Source of the DNA: JAJCYK01 sp965224285
GTDB lineage: Bacteria > Bacteroidota > Bacteroidia > Cytophagales > Cyclobacteriaceae
DNA length: 64,000 nt
NCBI GenBank assembly: GCA_965224285.1
Contig: OZ245043.1
Span: 2,604,001-2,668,000, forward strand
Reading direction: 5' to 3'
Under the pieces are notes generated by a model. It ran no database searches. It worked only from the letters and a program-made list of their open reading frames with translations, and was not told where the DNA came from. Positions 18,142-27,005 of the stretch are shown here, piece by piece; position 1 is the first letter of the stretch, and every line of letters begins with the position of its first letter. A program made the translations under genes and the position numbers.

Positions 18142-18279
18142 GAAATTTCCTGATTGGTTAGGATTAGATTTGTACTAAACAAATATGTATTTCTTCCCCT
18201 AGATGTCACAATCAAAAGCTTCAAATACCTTACATAGGCTTTTTATTAGCTGAAAAAATATGTATTCTTGTTTATACCT

Positions 18280-18543
18280 ATGAGTAGGATGACCCACATT
18301 GAATTCTCTGAATTACCACTGCAGGAAAAGATCCAGACCCTCTTCCGCAATGGGAATTTTGTGGTAGCTATTCGCTATTATGGTTATAAAATAAACCTGT
18401 ACTTATTGAATAACTTTTATGTTGAGGTATTCTACAATCACAAAAGAGATGAGATTGAAAGAGTGGAATTATTGCCCGCTTTCCACACCCGGATGAAGTT
18501 CTACTCTGATCAGATCACTTTACCTGCTAACCTGCTAAATTAG
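18280..18543 (+). CDS. Conserved-looking small hypothetical protein
   Basis: An 87-residue product of unknown function, rich in Tyr, Phe and Asn in its middle part (FVVAIRYYGYKINLYLLNNF, VEVFYNHKRDEIERVELL). It has no signal peptide, cysteine motif or membrane segment. The open frame begins at a TTG (18268); ATG 18280 or ATG 18289 is a more probable start. A near-consensus -7 box, TATTCTTG (18263-18270), favours the later one. It converges on coaE with a 4-bp overlap. The normal codon use and tight packing suggest a real gene. Confidence 0.65.
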   Translation: MSRMTHIEFSELPLQEKIQTLFRNGNFVVAIRYYGYKINLYLLNNFYVEVFYNHKRDEIERVELLPAFHTRMKFYSDQITLPANLLN

Positions 18544-19136
18544 TTAGTCAATTCTCTGTGTATTGCCAAAACCTGAGGGATAACCATGGTGCTGCCGTCA
18601 TTGTGAATGACAAAACTGGCTTTTGCTTGCCGTATATCATCGGTTACTTGTCTGGCAACAATATCCAAAACCTGCTGGCGATCACGTTGCGGATCCCGTA
18701 GGAGCACTCGGTCTATCCTAAGGGATTCCGGGGCTAAAACCACTATCAGATAATCCAATTCCTGATATATTCCGGCCTCTATGAGCAATGCTGCCTCCTT
18801 TATAACATACGGAACATTCTGATGCTCACCCAGCCAACGCTCATAGTCCTCTGCCACCCTGGGGTGGACCAATTGACTTAGTCTATCCGTCTTCTCCGGG
18901 TCCTGAAAAACCAGCGCTGCCAGGAATCCCCGGTTCAATATGCCCTCCTGGCTATAAGTCTCAGTTCCGAAGTTCTTAATGATGGCCGTTTTCAACTGCT
19001 GGTCTTCATTCATCAGGTCTTTGGCACGCTGGTCAGAATCATAAATTGGTATTCCCAGGCAGTTAAATATTTTGGAGATAACCGATTTCCCGGCTCCTAT
19101 CCCACCAGTGATACCTACTTGCACGGGCTTACTCAT
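18540..19136 (-). CDS. coaE: Dephospho-CoA kinase CoaE
   Basis: Phosphorylates the 3'-OH of dephospho-CoA, the last step of coenzyme A synthesis. The 198-residue P-loop kinase carries GITGGIGAGKSVIS near the N-terminus, then IPIYDSDQRAKDL (substrate-binding Asp), HPRVAEDYERWL, and the lid region RVLLRDPQRDRQQVLDI. ATG 19136 (MSKPVQVGITGG) is chosen over the TTG at 19145. It overlaps the ybbR gene by 8 bp and is the last gene of the nusB-to-coaE run. Confidence 0.95.
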   Translation of the reverse strand: MSKPVQVGITGGIGAGKSVISKIFNCLGIPIYDSDQRAKDLMNEDQQLKTAIIKNFGTETYSQEGILNRGFLAALVFQDPEKTDRLSQLVHPRVAEDYERWLGEHQNVPYVIKEAALLIEAGIYQELDYLIVVLAPESLRIDRVLLRDPQRDRQQVLDIVARQVTDDIRQAKASFVIHNDGSTMVIPQVLAIHRELTN

Positions 19137-20100
19137 TCTTTCCAACGGCCAACACCGAACGATCTGATTTGGGGTTGACCGCTAACTGATGGTTGGATAT
19201 TATCTGTGGGATCAGGGTAGAGTCTTCAGTTAGCCAGTCAAAGTCTACGAACACTTGCATGACTTCATCAGGCAAAGAATCTTTTAACTGTTGCGGCACT
19301 TCATAACTCACCCGAACCACCTTGTCTTCAGGAACCAGGTCATAATCCTGAGGGAAATTTCGGGTGGTTACGGAAATTTCCTTTTCCACCGTTACTAGAG
19401 GTTGTACCCTTAGATCAACCAGCACTTCGTCTGAGCTTAGTTGTAGTTCCTTGTCATCCACAGGGAGCTCTACCATTGACCGGTAATCCCCGTTAAGGTT
19501 TAATTCAGGAATTTTTAGATAAACAGTATCGGAAAACTTGATCACATAGCTTGCCGGTCCGGTTATTTGGAGAGTATCCGGCTCCACTTTTGCCGCGCCC
19601 ACTAAAATATAGCCAGGCGCTAGGTCTAAGCTATCTGGATGGACCATCAAATGAACTGTGCGGGTTAATTTAGGTTCGATGTGCAAGTGCAGCGTATCGG
19701 TTATCACCCGGTTAAGATCAAATGATTTAACCTGTTCGCTGATATCTTGAGTCACATTTGAACCTAATAAAAAGCGGGATTGGGTGGGATTTTCGAGGTT
19801 AATTTCCACTGGTTTTACTCCAACTCCTAAAGACTTTCTGAACAGGCTCCATCCGTCACCCGTAACATTGATGGTAATATTTCCCGGCAATTCACCGATC
19901 ACCAGTAAACTATCTTTTCCTGGATAGGTCCAGGAAACCGGATATTTTATGTTGGTGGTATAGTCTCTTTTATTCAGGGCGCTGAAAAACCAAAAGGTAG
20001 TAGCGGCTAATACACACATTGCTATCACCTTCCACTGGTTTTGATCAGTCTTATGTGCCCTTCCCCAAATTCGGTCTATTATTTTTTTGGGCTTTTCCAA
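19129..20100 (-). CDS. YbbR-domain (CdaR-like) membrane-anchored protein
   Basis: A 323-residue protein with one N-terminal membrane helix (VIAMCVLAATTFWFFSAL, about residues 26-43) and several YbbR-like beta domains outside the membrane. In Firmicutes the YbbR protein CdaR regulates the c-di-AMP cyclase; that role is not established here. The start is unusual: the only candidate near the expected N-terminus is TTG 20100, four codons after the in-frame yajC stop. It sits between yajC and coaE, an arrangement seen often in Bacteroidota. Confidence 0.85.
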   Translation of the reverse strand: MEKPKKIIDRIWGRAHKTDQNQWKVIAMCVLAATTFWFFSALNKRDYTTNIKYPVSWTYPGKDSLLVIGELPGNITINVTGDGWSLFRKSLGVGVKPVEINLENPTQSRFLLGSNVTQDISEQVKSFDLNRVITDTLHLHIEPKLTRTVHLMVHPDSLDLAPGYILVGAAKVEPDTLQITGPASYVIKFSDTVYLKIPELNLNGDYRSMVELPVDDKELQLSSDEVLVDLRVQPLVTVEKEISVTTRNFPQDYDLVPEDKVVRVSYEVPQQLKDSLPDEVMQVFVDFDWLTEDSTLIPQIISNHQLAVNPKSDRSVLAVGKNE

Positions 20101-20109
20101 GACGAGCCG

Positions 20110-20424
20110 CTACTTCTTTAAATAGGCCTTACTGGATTCCAGTGAAATGGAGCTTTTCTCAAACTTAATCCGTGCCCCCCTATCGACTTCCAATGTAATG
20201 GTGGTATCATCAATAGCGGTGACTTTGCCATGTACACCACCAATGGAAACCACCATATCGCCTTTTTTAATTTCGCCAAGGAACTTCTTCTGATCTTTTT
20301 GCTTCTTCTGTTGGGGTCGGATCATAAAGAAATAGAATACCAATAGTATCCCCCCAATAAGAATAAAATTAATAGTTCCCCCGGAAGCACCCCCGGGGGA
20401 CTGGGCTAAAATTAGCTCTAGCAT
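20110..20424 (-). CDS. yajC: Preprotein translocase accessory subunit YajC
   Basis: A 104-residue single-span protein of the SecDF-YajC complex. The N-terminal helix FILIGGILLVFYFFMIRPQQ is followed by the conserved basic motif KKQKDQKKFLGEIKKGD and the small soluble domain VVSIGGVHGKVTAIDDTTITLEV, all hallmarks of YajC. It follows the DUF1573 lipoprotein by 19 bp and precedes ybbR by 9 bp in the same reading frame. Confidence 0.96.
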   Translation of the reverse strand: MLELILAQSPGGASGGTINFILIGGILLVFYFFMIRPQQKKQKDQKKFLGEIKKGDMVVSIGGVHGKVTAIDDTTITLEVDRGARIKFEKSSISLESSKAYLKK

Positions 20425-20443
20425 AAATGTGGTTTTATTCCCC

Positions 20444-20971
20444 TTAACTAGGGTTATCTACATTGCCTTTAAGGCGTAATTTAGTGACCTTCGGAAACGT
20501 GTTGGCAGTGACGGTTACCGTCGGAGCCTGGTTGCCTCTTTTGTTTTTGCTATCGAATCTGACGGCAATCTCACCGGTTCCACCTACTGGTACAGGTTCT
20601 CTGGAGTAGGAGGGAACAGTACAACCACATGAAGCCGTGGCACTTTGGATGATCAGCGGAGCTTCTCCGGTATTGGTGAAGGTGAACACATGATCCACCA
20701 CATCGCCAACAGGAATTGTACCGAAGTCGAATGTTTCAGATTCGAAGCTAAAAGCCGGCAACGGACCTTCCGGCTTCTCCTCCACAGCCTCCACTGCAGG
20801 TGCATTATTAACCGGTGTGGGACTAATAGCTGCGGTGGGAGTAGCTCCGCCATTTTCTAATTTAGCTACTCTCCTTTCCAATTCCGAAACTCGTGATTCC
20901 AGCACATTGTCACAACTGCTGGCGGTCAGTGCCACTACAATGATTACTACACTTAATTTAATTGCTCTCAT
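20444..20971 (-). CDS. DUF1573 lipoprotein
   Basis: A 175-residue predicted lipoprotein: the lipobox LTASSC places the lipid Cys at residue 20. A short heptad-like segment follows (VSELERRVAKLEN), then a Pro/Ala linker, then one DUF1573 Ig-like domain. That domain shows FDFGTIPVGDVVDHVFTFTN, SCGCTVPSY and VRFDSKNKRG. DUF1573 proteins are very common in Bacteroidota and have no agreed function. A periplasmic or surface structural role is plausible. Confidence 0.9.
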   Translation of the reverse strand: MRAIKLSVVIIVVALTASSCDNVLESRVSELERRVAKLENGGATPTAAISPTPVNNAPAVEAVEEKPEGPLPAFSFESETFDFGTIPVGDVVDHVFTFTNTGEAPLIIQSATASCGCTVPSYSREPVPVGGTGEIAVRFDSKNKRGNQAPTVTVTANTFPKVTKLRLKGNVDNPS

Positions 20972-20993
20972 AACTATTTTAAGAATTAGTACT

Positions 20994-21998
20994 TCAGTTT
21001 AAATTATTTATAACAGCCTCGGTGAACTGTTTTGTTCCAGCTTTACCACCCAGATCTGCAGTGCGTGCGGTCCTATCAGCCAGAGTCCGATCCAAGGCGC
21101 CATCAATAAGCTCCGCTTCATTATGCAATTTCAGGTGGCCTAGCATAAGTATGGCGCTGCGGATCAATGCTGTGGGGTTTGCAATACCCTTCCCCGCAAT
21201 ATCCGGCGCCGATCCATGAACTGCCTCAAATATAGCAATTTCATCACCCACATTGGCTCCAGCAACTAGGCCTAATCCTCCAACCAAGCCGGCACATAGG
21301 TCAGACAGGATATCCCCGAATAAATTGGTGGTTACAATGACATCGTAATCTTCCGGACGTATAACCAATTGCATGCACATGTTGTCTATAATTCGATCAT
21401 TCATCTCGATGCCGGGAAAGTCCCCGGCAACTTCTTCACCTGCCTCTAAAAATATACGGCCGATATGTTTTAGAATATTGGCCTTATGGACCAAAGTAAC
21501 TTTTTGCCTGCCATGGTCCTGGGCATACTGGAAGGCAGCCTTTACAATCCGCAATGATCCCTTTTTGGTAACTCTGGCAATAGAATCAGCCATCTCCAAA
21601 CGATCGTCATATAGTTCAAGTCCGGCATACAGGCCTTCCGTGTTTTCACGAAAAAGCACAGTATTGACGCTGTTGAACTTAGAGTCAATCCCTGGAGTGG
21701 ATTTGCATGGCCTTATGTTTTGGTAAAGATCAAACATTTGCCTCAGTTGCACATTCACACTTTTAAAACCCTTACCTACCGGAGTAGTGATGGGGCCTTT
21801 TAAAGCAACTTTGGAGCTGCTTACCGAGTCTATAAGATGCTGGGGAATCAAATCATCACCTTGTTCGAGACTGGTCAATCCCGCATTGACTTCTTCCCAC
21901 AGAATGGGAACCCTCACAGCATCAAAAATTGCTTTGACGGAATCGACAATCTCAGGTCCAATTCCATCCCCGGTAATCAGGGTAACTCTTTTTTCCAT
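20994..21998 (-). CDS. NAD-dependent isocitrate / homoisocitrate-type dehydrogenase
   Basis: A 334-residue beta-decarboxylating dehydrogenase of the isocitrate/isopropylmalate family. LITGDGIGPEI opens the protein, NVQLRQMFDLYQNIRP is the substrate-loop region, FRENTEGLYAGLE contains the phosphorylation-site-like segment, and NLFGDILSDL and VHGSAPDIAGKGIANP are the metal and NAD motifs. The size and RENTEG favour NAD-isocitrate dehydrogenase over isopropylmalate dehydrogenase, but the family is hard to split by eye. It lies between ytxH and the DUF1573 gene in a cluster otherwise concerned with transcription, secretion and CoA. Confidence 0.88.
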   Translation of the reverse strand: MEKRVTLITGDGIGPEIVDSVKAIFDAVRVPILWEEVNAGLTSLEQGDDLIPQHLIDSVSSSKVALKGPITTPVGKGFKSVNVQLRQMFDLYQNIRPCKSTPGIDSKFNSVNTVLFRENTEGLYAGLELYDDRLEMADSIARVTKKGSLRIVKAAFQYAQDHGRQKVTLVHKANILKHIGRIFLEAGEEVAGDFPGIEMNDRIIDNMCMQLVIRPEDYDVIVTTNLFGDILSDLCAGLVGGLGLVAGANVGDEIAIFEAVHGSAPDIAGKGIANPTALIRSAILMLGHLKLHNEAELIDGALDRTLADRTARTADLGGKAGTKQFTEAVINNLN

Positions 21999-22001
21999 TA
22001 T

Positions 22002-22304
22002 CTACTTTTGCTGGCGGATCCTGCCAATTAGTTCATCCACATCCTCCAATAGTTTTTCTGCTTTGATCCTGGCATCCTTTACCACCTTTTCTCCCTCAGA
22101 ACGGGCGTTGCTGGTTGCAGGCACCCGGCTCTCCTGAAGAATTTCCTCTAGTCGCATTTCCAACCTTTTGCGATACTTTTCCAATTGGTAGGCGAGTTTG
22201 TCTCGGGTATGTATACCTTTTTCAGGAGCATATAATACACCTAATGCAGCGCCGGTAAGAGCACCGGTAAGAAAACAGATTAAAAAGTCCGTAGTTCTAC
22301 TCAT
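22002..22304 (-). CDS. YtxH-like small membrane protein
   Basis: A 100-residue protein with one N-terminal glycine-rich helix (LICFLTGALTGAALGVLYAPEKG) followed by a charged, probably coiled-coil region (LAYQLEKYRKRLEMRLEEIL). The helix ending in LYAPEKG is the YtxH signature. Function is unknown; stress-related in Bacillus. It is packed between nusB (2-bp gap) and the isocitrate dehydrogenase gene (3-bp gap). Confidence 0.85.
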   Translation of the reverse strand: MSRTTDFLICFLTGALTGAALGVLYAPEKGIHTRDKLAYQLEKYRKRLEMRLEEILQESRVPATSNARSEGEKVVKDARIKAEKLLEDVDELIGRIRQQK

Positions 22305-22306
22305 AT

Positions 22307-23419
22307 TTATTTATTATCAATTAGTCCCCGACCGCTTTTAACTATGGTGCCATTTGCCGTTAGTTCGTTGGCCAGGACATCAAGAATTCCGTTGATAAAC
22401 TTCTTGCTTTTGGGAGTGCTGTACCGCTTCGACATTTCAATATATTCATTAATTGTAACTTTAACAGGGATACTGGGGAAATTTATCATTTCACAAATGG
22501 CCATTTTCATTAGGATCATATCCACCTGTGCAATGCGGTCCATCTCCCAATTTTTAGCGTGCTCTGATATTAATTTTTCTGTCCAATTTTCTTTGTCCAG
22601 AGTGGTATCAAAGATCTCACGATAGAACTTTTGGTCATCCTCCAGTTGATAGGAAATGGGGGCCAGGTCTAATCCATCGGAGCTGACCGTCCTCAAGGTC
22701 TTACTGATTAAACTTTTAATAATATCACTATTTTCAATCCAACCAAGATTCCTTTCTTCGAAGAAGTTCTGAAAACTGGTGCTTTTCCATAGCACAGATT
22801 TGAATAAATTCGAGATAAACCGGGTATCAGACTCCAGTTTTTCTGAATTCTGATCCAGATTAACCACCTCTACAGAAATATCGCTTTGTTTCAACTCCCG
22901 GTACCACTGTACCAATCGGTCTTGATGCTCTTCCCATCCCGGCAGGCTTATTTCTTTTAACTTTTCTTCCAGCAGCTTCAGGCAAAGGTTATCATTCAAT
23001 AATGATCTCTGACTGGTTTGAGGGCTCAATTTTTTTTTTGAGAATTGTCTCTGTTCATGATGAGCCAGGGCTACAGGTAAGCTCAGAATCCACAGGAATA
23101 ACTTATTGACTGACTCTACTTCCTGCAACATAGCTTCCCGAAGTTTGTTGAGATCCGATTTATTCTGTTCCTGATAAAAAATGATCTGCTCCTTCATGCA
23201 TTCTGCCAACTCCTCTGTACCCAGCTCAACCGGCAAATCCCCGGAAATATTTTGGTCGAATAAATCCTTAATGGCTGTTCCATTATTGATCTCATTAGAG
23301 TGTGCACTCACACAATCCTTTAGTTGAACATAGGCAATGTCGTAGTTGGATTGTCGACATTGAGAATAGGCATACAAGTACTGCATGGCCTTGATCCTTA
23401 AATTTCTGCGGTTAAGCAT
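22307..23419 (-). CDS. nusB: Transcription antitermination factor NusB (long Bacteroidota form)
   Basis: A 370-residue protein whose C-terminal ~130 residues are the NusB helical fold (MDRIAQVDMILMKMAICEM, then IPVKVTINEYIEMSKRYSTPKSKKFINGILD). The N-terminal MLNRRNLRIKAMQYLYAY is also NusB-like, and the middle ~200 residues are a helical insertion typical of Bacteroidota. NusB with NusE (S10) binds boxA RNA and supports rRNA antitermination. It is in a conserved run with ytxH, DUF1573, yajC, ybbR and coaE. Confidence 0.95.
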   Translation of the reverse strand: MLNRRNLRIKAMQYLYAYSQCRQSNYDIAYVQLKDCVSAHSNEINNGTAIKDLFDQNISGDLPVELGTEELAECMKEQIIFYQEQNKSDLNKLREAMLQEVESVNKLFLWILSLPVALAHHEQRQFSKKKLSPQTSQRSLLNDNLCLKLLEEKLKEISLPGWEEHQDRLVQWYRELKQSDISVEVVNLDQNSEKLESDTRFISNLFKSVLWKSTSFQNFFEERNLGWIENSDIIKSLISKTLRTVSSDGLDLAPISYQLEDDQKFYREIFDTTLDKENWTEKLISEHAKNWEMDRIAQVDMILMKMAICEMINFPSIPVKVTINEYIEMSKRYSTPKSKKFINGILDVLANELTANGTIVKSGRGLIDNK

Positions 23420-23427
23420 ATTCCTCC

Positions 23428-24525
23428 CTAAAACGAATGCTTTAACTTCCCTATTGCTTCGATCCGCTCCTTAGCCATTTCCAAGGCTGCTTGATGAGTA
23501 GTAACTCCTTCTTTATGAGACTTTTCATAGATACTTATACAAGTATCGTATATGGATTCGGTTTTATTTAGTGCTAGTTGCTGGTCGTGGATCCCCATGT
23601 ATTCCAGATAAACATTGATAATGCCACCGGAATTGATCAGAAAATCAGGGGCGTAAAGAATGCCGTTGTCCTGGAGCATAGCGGCGTGAATGTTTTCATC
23701 CTCCAGCTGATTGTTTGCTCCTCCGGCAATGATACCGCACCTGAGTTTGGAAATAGAATTGGTGGTCAGAGTTGCTCCCAGGGCGCAAGGGGCATAAATA
23801 TCCATCGCAAGAGATAAATCCTGATTGGCAGGTAATACATTTACCTTAAAATCACCGGAAGTTTTGGCCAATTGGTCATCATAAACATCTGAAATGGAGA
23901 TCTGACAACCTTCTTCAGACAATAGTTTCACCAATTGGTACCCAACATTACCAACGCCCTGGACCCAGACATGTAATTTCTCCAGACTGTCTGATCCGTA
24001 AGCCTTCTTTGCTGCGGCCTTCATTCCCATATAAACACCGTAGGCCGTCACCGGTGAGGGGTTCCCACTTCCACCCATGGTTTCCGGCAGCCCAGTAACA
24101 TACCTAGTTTCCATAGCAATATATTCCATATCGCTTGGTCCCATGCCCACGTCTTCTGCAGTGACATAACGACCGCCCAGGCTTTCTATGAAACGTCCAA
24201 ACCGCCGTAACATGGCTTCTGATTTTTTTCTGGGATCCCCGATAATCACTGCCTTGCCTCCACCGATATTTAAACCCGCAATAGAGTTTTTATATGTCAT
24301 GCCCCGTGATAATCGCAGAACATCCTTAACAGCATCAGTATATTTAGCATAATTCCAAATGCGGGTGCCTCCCATTCCGGGGCCCAATGTAGTATCATGT
24401 ATGGCGATGATTGCTTGTAAACCGCAATTTTTATCCTGACAGAACACCACTTGCTCATGTCCCATCTCTTCCATAAGCTGGTTCAGCTCCGGGCTAGAAG
24501 TAGTTACTTGTTCAGCTTCGATCAT
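23428..24525 (-). CDS. Leu/Phe/Val-type NAD-dependent amino-acid dehydrogenase
   Basis: A 366-residue member of the Glu/Leu/Phe/Val dehydrogenase family, reversibly deaminating an amino acid to the 2-oxoacid. Visible are GPGMGGTRIW, SRGMTYKNSIAGLNIGGGKAVI (catalytic Lys region), TAEDVGMGPSDM, the Rossmann motif VQGVGNVGYQLV, and INSGGIINVYLEY. The size and these motifs fit leucine or branched-chain dehydrogenases better than GDH (~410-450 residues). ATG 24525 is used; the longer frame starts at a TTG lying inside the promoter. The product 2-oxoacid could feed the E1 at 1.9 kb (inference). Confidence 0.9.
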   Translation of the reverse strand: MIEAEQVTTSSPELNQLMEEMGHEQVVFCQDKNCGLQAIIAIHDTTLGPGMGGTRIWNYAKYTDAVKDVLRLSRGMTYKNSIAGLNIGGGKAVIIGDPRKKSEAMLRRFGRFIESLGGRYVTAEDVGMGPSDMEYIAMETRYVTGLPETMGGSGNPSPVTAYGVYMGMKAAAKKAYGSDSLEKLHVWVQGVGNVGYQLVKLLSEEGCQISISDVYDDQLAKTSGDFKVNVLPANQDLSLAMDIYAPCALGATLTTNSISKLRCGIIAGGANNQLEDENIHAAMLQDNGILYAPDFLINSGGIINVYLEYMGIHDQQLALNKTESIYDTCISIYEKSHKEGVTTHQAALEMAKERIEAIGKLKHSF

Positions 24526-24570
24526 CAATTTGGGAGTAACGTTGTTTATTTGCTCATAGCCAATAATGAG

Positions 24571-24602
24571 CAAAACTACCCCTTTTTAAGGACTATTTCA
24601 AA
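24571..24602 (-). promoter_or_regulatory. Promoter of the amino-acid dehydrogenase operon
   Basis: Minus strand: TTTG (24602..24599), a 20-base spacer, TAGTTTTG (24578..24571), an exact Bacteroidota consensus. The ATG at 24525 leaves a leader of about 40 nt. It overlaps a divergent candidate promoter for the ABC gene. Confidence 0.7.
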
Positions 24603-24618
24603 AGGGTGACGGTTTGTG

Positions 24619-24626
24619 TAAGTTTG
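24619..24626 (+). promoter_or_regulatory. Putative promoter (-7) of the ABC exporter gene
   Basis: TAAGTTTG is an exact TANNTTTG box. At the expected -33 distance there is only TTT-C (24596-24599). The ATG is at 24679. Together with the divergent promoter it forms a back-to-back regulatory region. Confidence 0.45.
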
Positions 24627-24678
24627 CCGGAACACCCCTTAACCAACAAATTTCAATCATTCACGTTGTTTACTAAGA

Positions 24679-26466
24679 ATGAAGGAGCTTCTATATCTAA
24701 ATAAATACCTCCGCAAGTATAAATATCATCTCATACTGGGTACCATCTTTACCATTATTACCAATGTAGTTGCGATCATTCCTGCCCAGGTGGTACGTCA
24801 CGCCATAAATCTGGTAAAGGCCAATGTGGATCTATTCAAATCCTTCTCAGGGGCTGAAATCCAAGATGATCTTTATGGCACTTTCGCCCAGTCAATATTG
24901 ATTTTTGCCAGCATCATATTAGGTATGGCATTGCTGAGGGGAATCTTTCTTTTTTTCGTAAGGCAAACTATAATCGTGATGTCGAGGCACATTGAGTATG
25001 ACCTAAAAAATGAGATATATCAACACTACCAATCACTGCCTTTGAGCTTCTATCGCCGCAATAAAACCGGTGATCTTATGGCCAGAATATCGGAGGATGT
25101 AAGTAAGGTCCGTATGTATTTGGGCCCGGCCATCATGTATTCCATAAATCTTATAACACTGTTTATCCTAGTGATCACCTATATGATCATTGTAAATCCC
25201 AAATTGACTTTTTATTCACTACTCCCTCTCCCCGTGCTTTCGGTAAGTATTTATATGGTGAGCAGTGTAATGAATAAAAGGTCCGAAGAGATCCAAAAAA
25301 GCCTATCGTCACTTAGCACGTTTGTTCAGGAAGCTTTTAGCGGGGTCAGGGTGCTGAAATCCTTCGTTAGGGAAGCCGATTCGGAACATAGATTTGCCCG
25401 CGAGAGCCATTTATACCGGGATAAATCGCTGCGGCTTACTTTCGTAAATGCCCTCTTCTTTCCTCTGATGATGGGTTTGATCGGGATGAGCGTATTATTA
25501 ACGGTATTTGTTGGAGGCAGTCAGGTGATCGACGGCTCCCTGACTATTGGGAACATCGCTGAATTTATCATTTATGTGAATATGTTGACCTGGCCGGTTG
25601 CGGCACTGGGATGGGTCACCTCACTGATACAGAGGGCAGCAGCCAGCCAAAAACGTATAAATGAATTCCTGAAGGTGAAGACTGATATCATATCTACTAA
25701 GGACCTGGATACTCCAATTAGAGGAGAGATTGCATTTGACAAGGTGACCTTTGAGTATCCAGATTCTGGAATCACAGCCCTAAGGGAGGTGAGTTTTGCA
25801 GTAGCCCCCGGGGAATCAGTGGCGATCATTGGCACCACAGGATCCGGAAAAAGTACTATCGCAAACCTTATTTGCCGGTTATACGATACCACCCGGGGCA
25901 AAATACTGATCGATGGAATACCAATCGAAGACTATGCCATACCTCACTTACGAAAATCCATCGGATATGTGCCCCAGGACGTATTCCTATTTTCCGATAC
26001 CATCGGCAATAATATCCGGTTCGGTAATGGGCAATTGGACCACGGCCGGGTCATTCAGGCAGCAAAAGACTCTGACCTATACCGGAATGTCAGCGAATTT
26101 CCCAATGGTTTCGATACCAGATTGGGAGAAAGAGGTATAACGCTTTCCGGAGGCCAAAAACAAAGGGTTTCAATTGCCCGTGCTATTATCCGGTCTCCCA
26201 GAATCCTGATTTTAGATGATAGTCTATCAGCCGTCGACACTAAAACTGAAAACACCATCCTGACCAATCTGAAAGGTCTGATGAAAGACTGCACCACCAT
26301 CATTATTTCTCACCGGGTAAGCAGCGCCAAACTGGCCGACCAAATATTGGTATTGGATGATGGAGTAATTATTGAACAAGGAACAGAGCCTGAGTTACTA
26401 GCCAAAAATGGGGTTTACAAAGAGCTCTATGATAAGCAGATTCAGGCAGATGAGATCCTGCCTTAA
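24679..26466 (+). CDS. ABC exporter half-transporter with degenerate Walker B glutamate
   Basis: A 595-residue MsbA/multidrug-type half-transporter: six membrane helices in residues ~20-310, then a nucleotide-binding domain. Walker A GTTGSGKST is at about residue 385, the Q-loop is in VPQDVFLFSD, the signature LSGGQKQR is near 489, and Walker B ILILDDSLSAVD is near 513. The catalytic Glu after Walker B is replaced by Asp (LDD instead of LDE), as in the degenerate subunit of heterodimeric exporters. The H-loop is present (IISHRVS). The ABC gene at 27002 has the complementary change, so the two probably pair. It ends tail to tail with the small gene at 26463. Confidence 0.93.
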   Translation: MKELLYLNKYLRKYKYHLILGTIFTIITNVVAIIPAQVVRHAINLVKANVDLFKSFSGAEIQDDLYGTFAQSILIFASIILGMALLRGIFLFFVRQTIIVMSRHIEYDLKNEIYQHYQSLPLSFYRRNKTGDLMARISEDVSKVRMYLGPAIMYSINLITLFILVITYMIIVNPKLTFYSLLPLPVLSVSIYMVSSVMNKRSEEIQKSLSSLSTFVQEAFSGVRVLKSFVREADSEHRFARESHLYRDKSLRLTFVNALFFPLMMGLIGMSVLLTVFVGGSQVIDGSLTIGNIAEFIIYVNMLTWPVAALGWVTSLIQRAAASQKRINEFLKVKTDIISTKDLDTPIRGEIAFDKVTFEYPDSGITALREVSFAVAPGESVAIIGTTGSGKSTIANLICRLYDTTRGKILIDGIPIEDYAIPHLRKSIGYVPQDVFLFSDTIGNNIRFGNGQLDHGRVIQAAKDSDLYRNVSEFPNGFDTRLGERGITLSGGQKQRVSIARAIIRSPRILILDDSLSAVDTKTENTILTNLKGLMKDCTTIIISHRVSSAKLADQILVLDDGVIIEQGTEPELLAKNGVYKELYDKQIQADEILP

Positions 26467-27005
26467 TTTTCAAGCGGGCGTTCAATGACCAGCCGGTTGT
26501 CAGGGTAATATAATTCCAGATTATAATCAAATGGTACCAGCCCATTGCGCTGTAAGTAATCCTGCAGCAAGCTTTCAACTTTTGAGGGGTTGGGCATTAA
26601 GGCAGCGTGACAATCCTTGGAGATCCTGACCACACTGTCCGCTCTCACTGATCTGATCTTATATCCTGGTGCTGTGGACCTTGGCGGGGATTCCAATCGC
26701 AATCCGGTAAAGTTACTTACCATCCCCCGTGGTCCCTGAGGTTCCTGATCATATATTAATACCACCGGACCTGATAGATTCAATGAATCTCTAAGTGCTT
26801 TCATCTGATTGAAATAAGTTCTCAAGGTATCACTGCGGTGAGAACCACTGAACTCTTTGCCCAGCAGAAAATAGGGCTGTACCGGAACTACTTCAACACT
26901 GACCGGATTAAATCCCCCCAGGTAGTAGTATACCCCTCCCATAATCGCCAAAATAAATAATAAAAGTATCAGTCCGTGTTTGCCTGACTTAAATGATCCT
27001 CTCAC
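26463..27005 (-). CDS. Membrane-anchored protein, possibly GyrI-like ligand-binding fold
   Basis: A 180-residue protein with one N-terminal helix (GLILLLFILAIMGGVYYYLG) and a soluble part with segments such as VEVVPVQPYFLLGKEFSG, VVLIYDQEPQGP and LVPFDYNLELYYPDNRLVIE. The pattern of short strands around small helices recalls the GyrI/AraC effector-binding fold, but similarity by eye is weak. It starts with GTG, overlapping the upstream ABC gene stop (GTGA), so it is probably coupled to that exporter. A role as accessory or ligand-binding partner of the exporter is inference. Confidence 0.6.
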   Translation of the reverse strand: MRGSFKSGKHGLILLLFILAIMGGVYYYLGGFNPVSVEVVPVQPYFLLGKEFSGSHRSDTLRTYFNQMKALRDSLNLSGPVVLIYDQEPQGPRGMVSNFTGLRLESPPRSTAPGYKIRSVRADSVVRISKDCHAALMPNPSKVESLLQDYLQRNGLVPFDYNLELYYPDNRLVIERPLEN

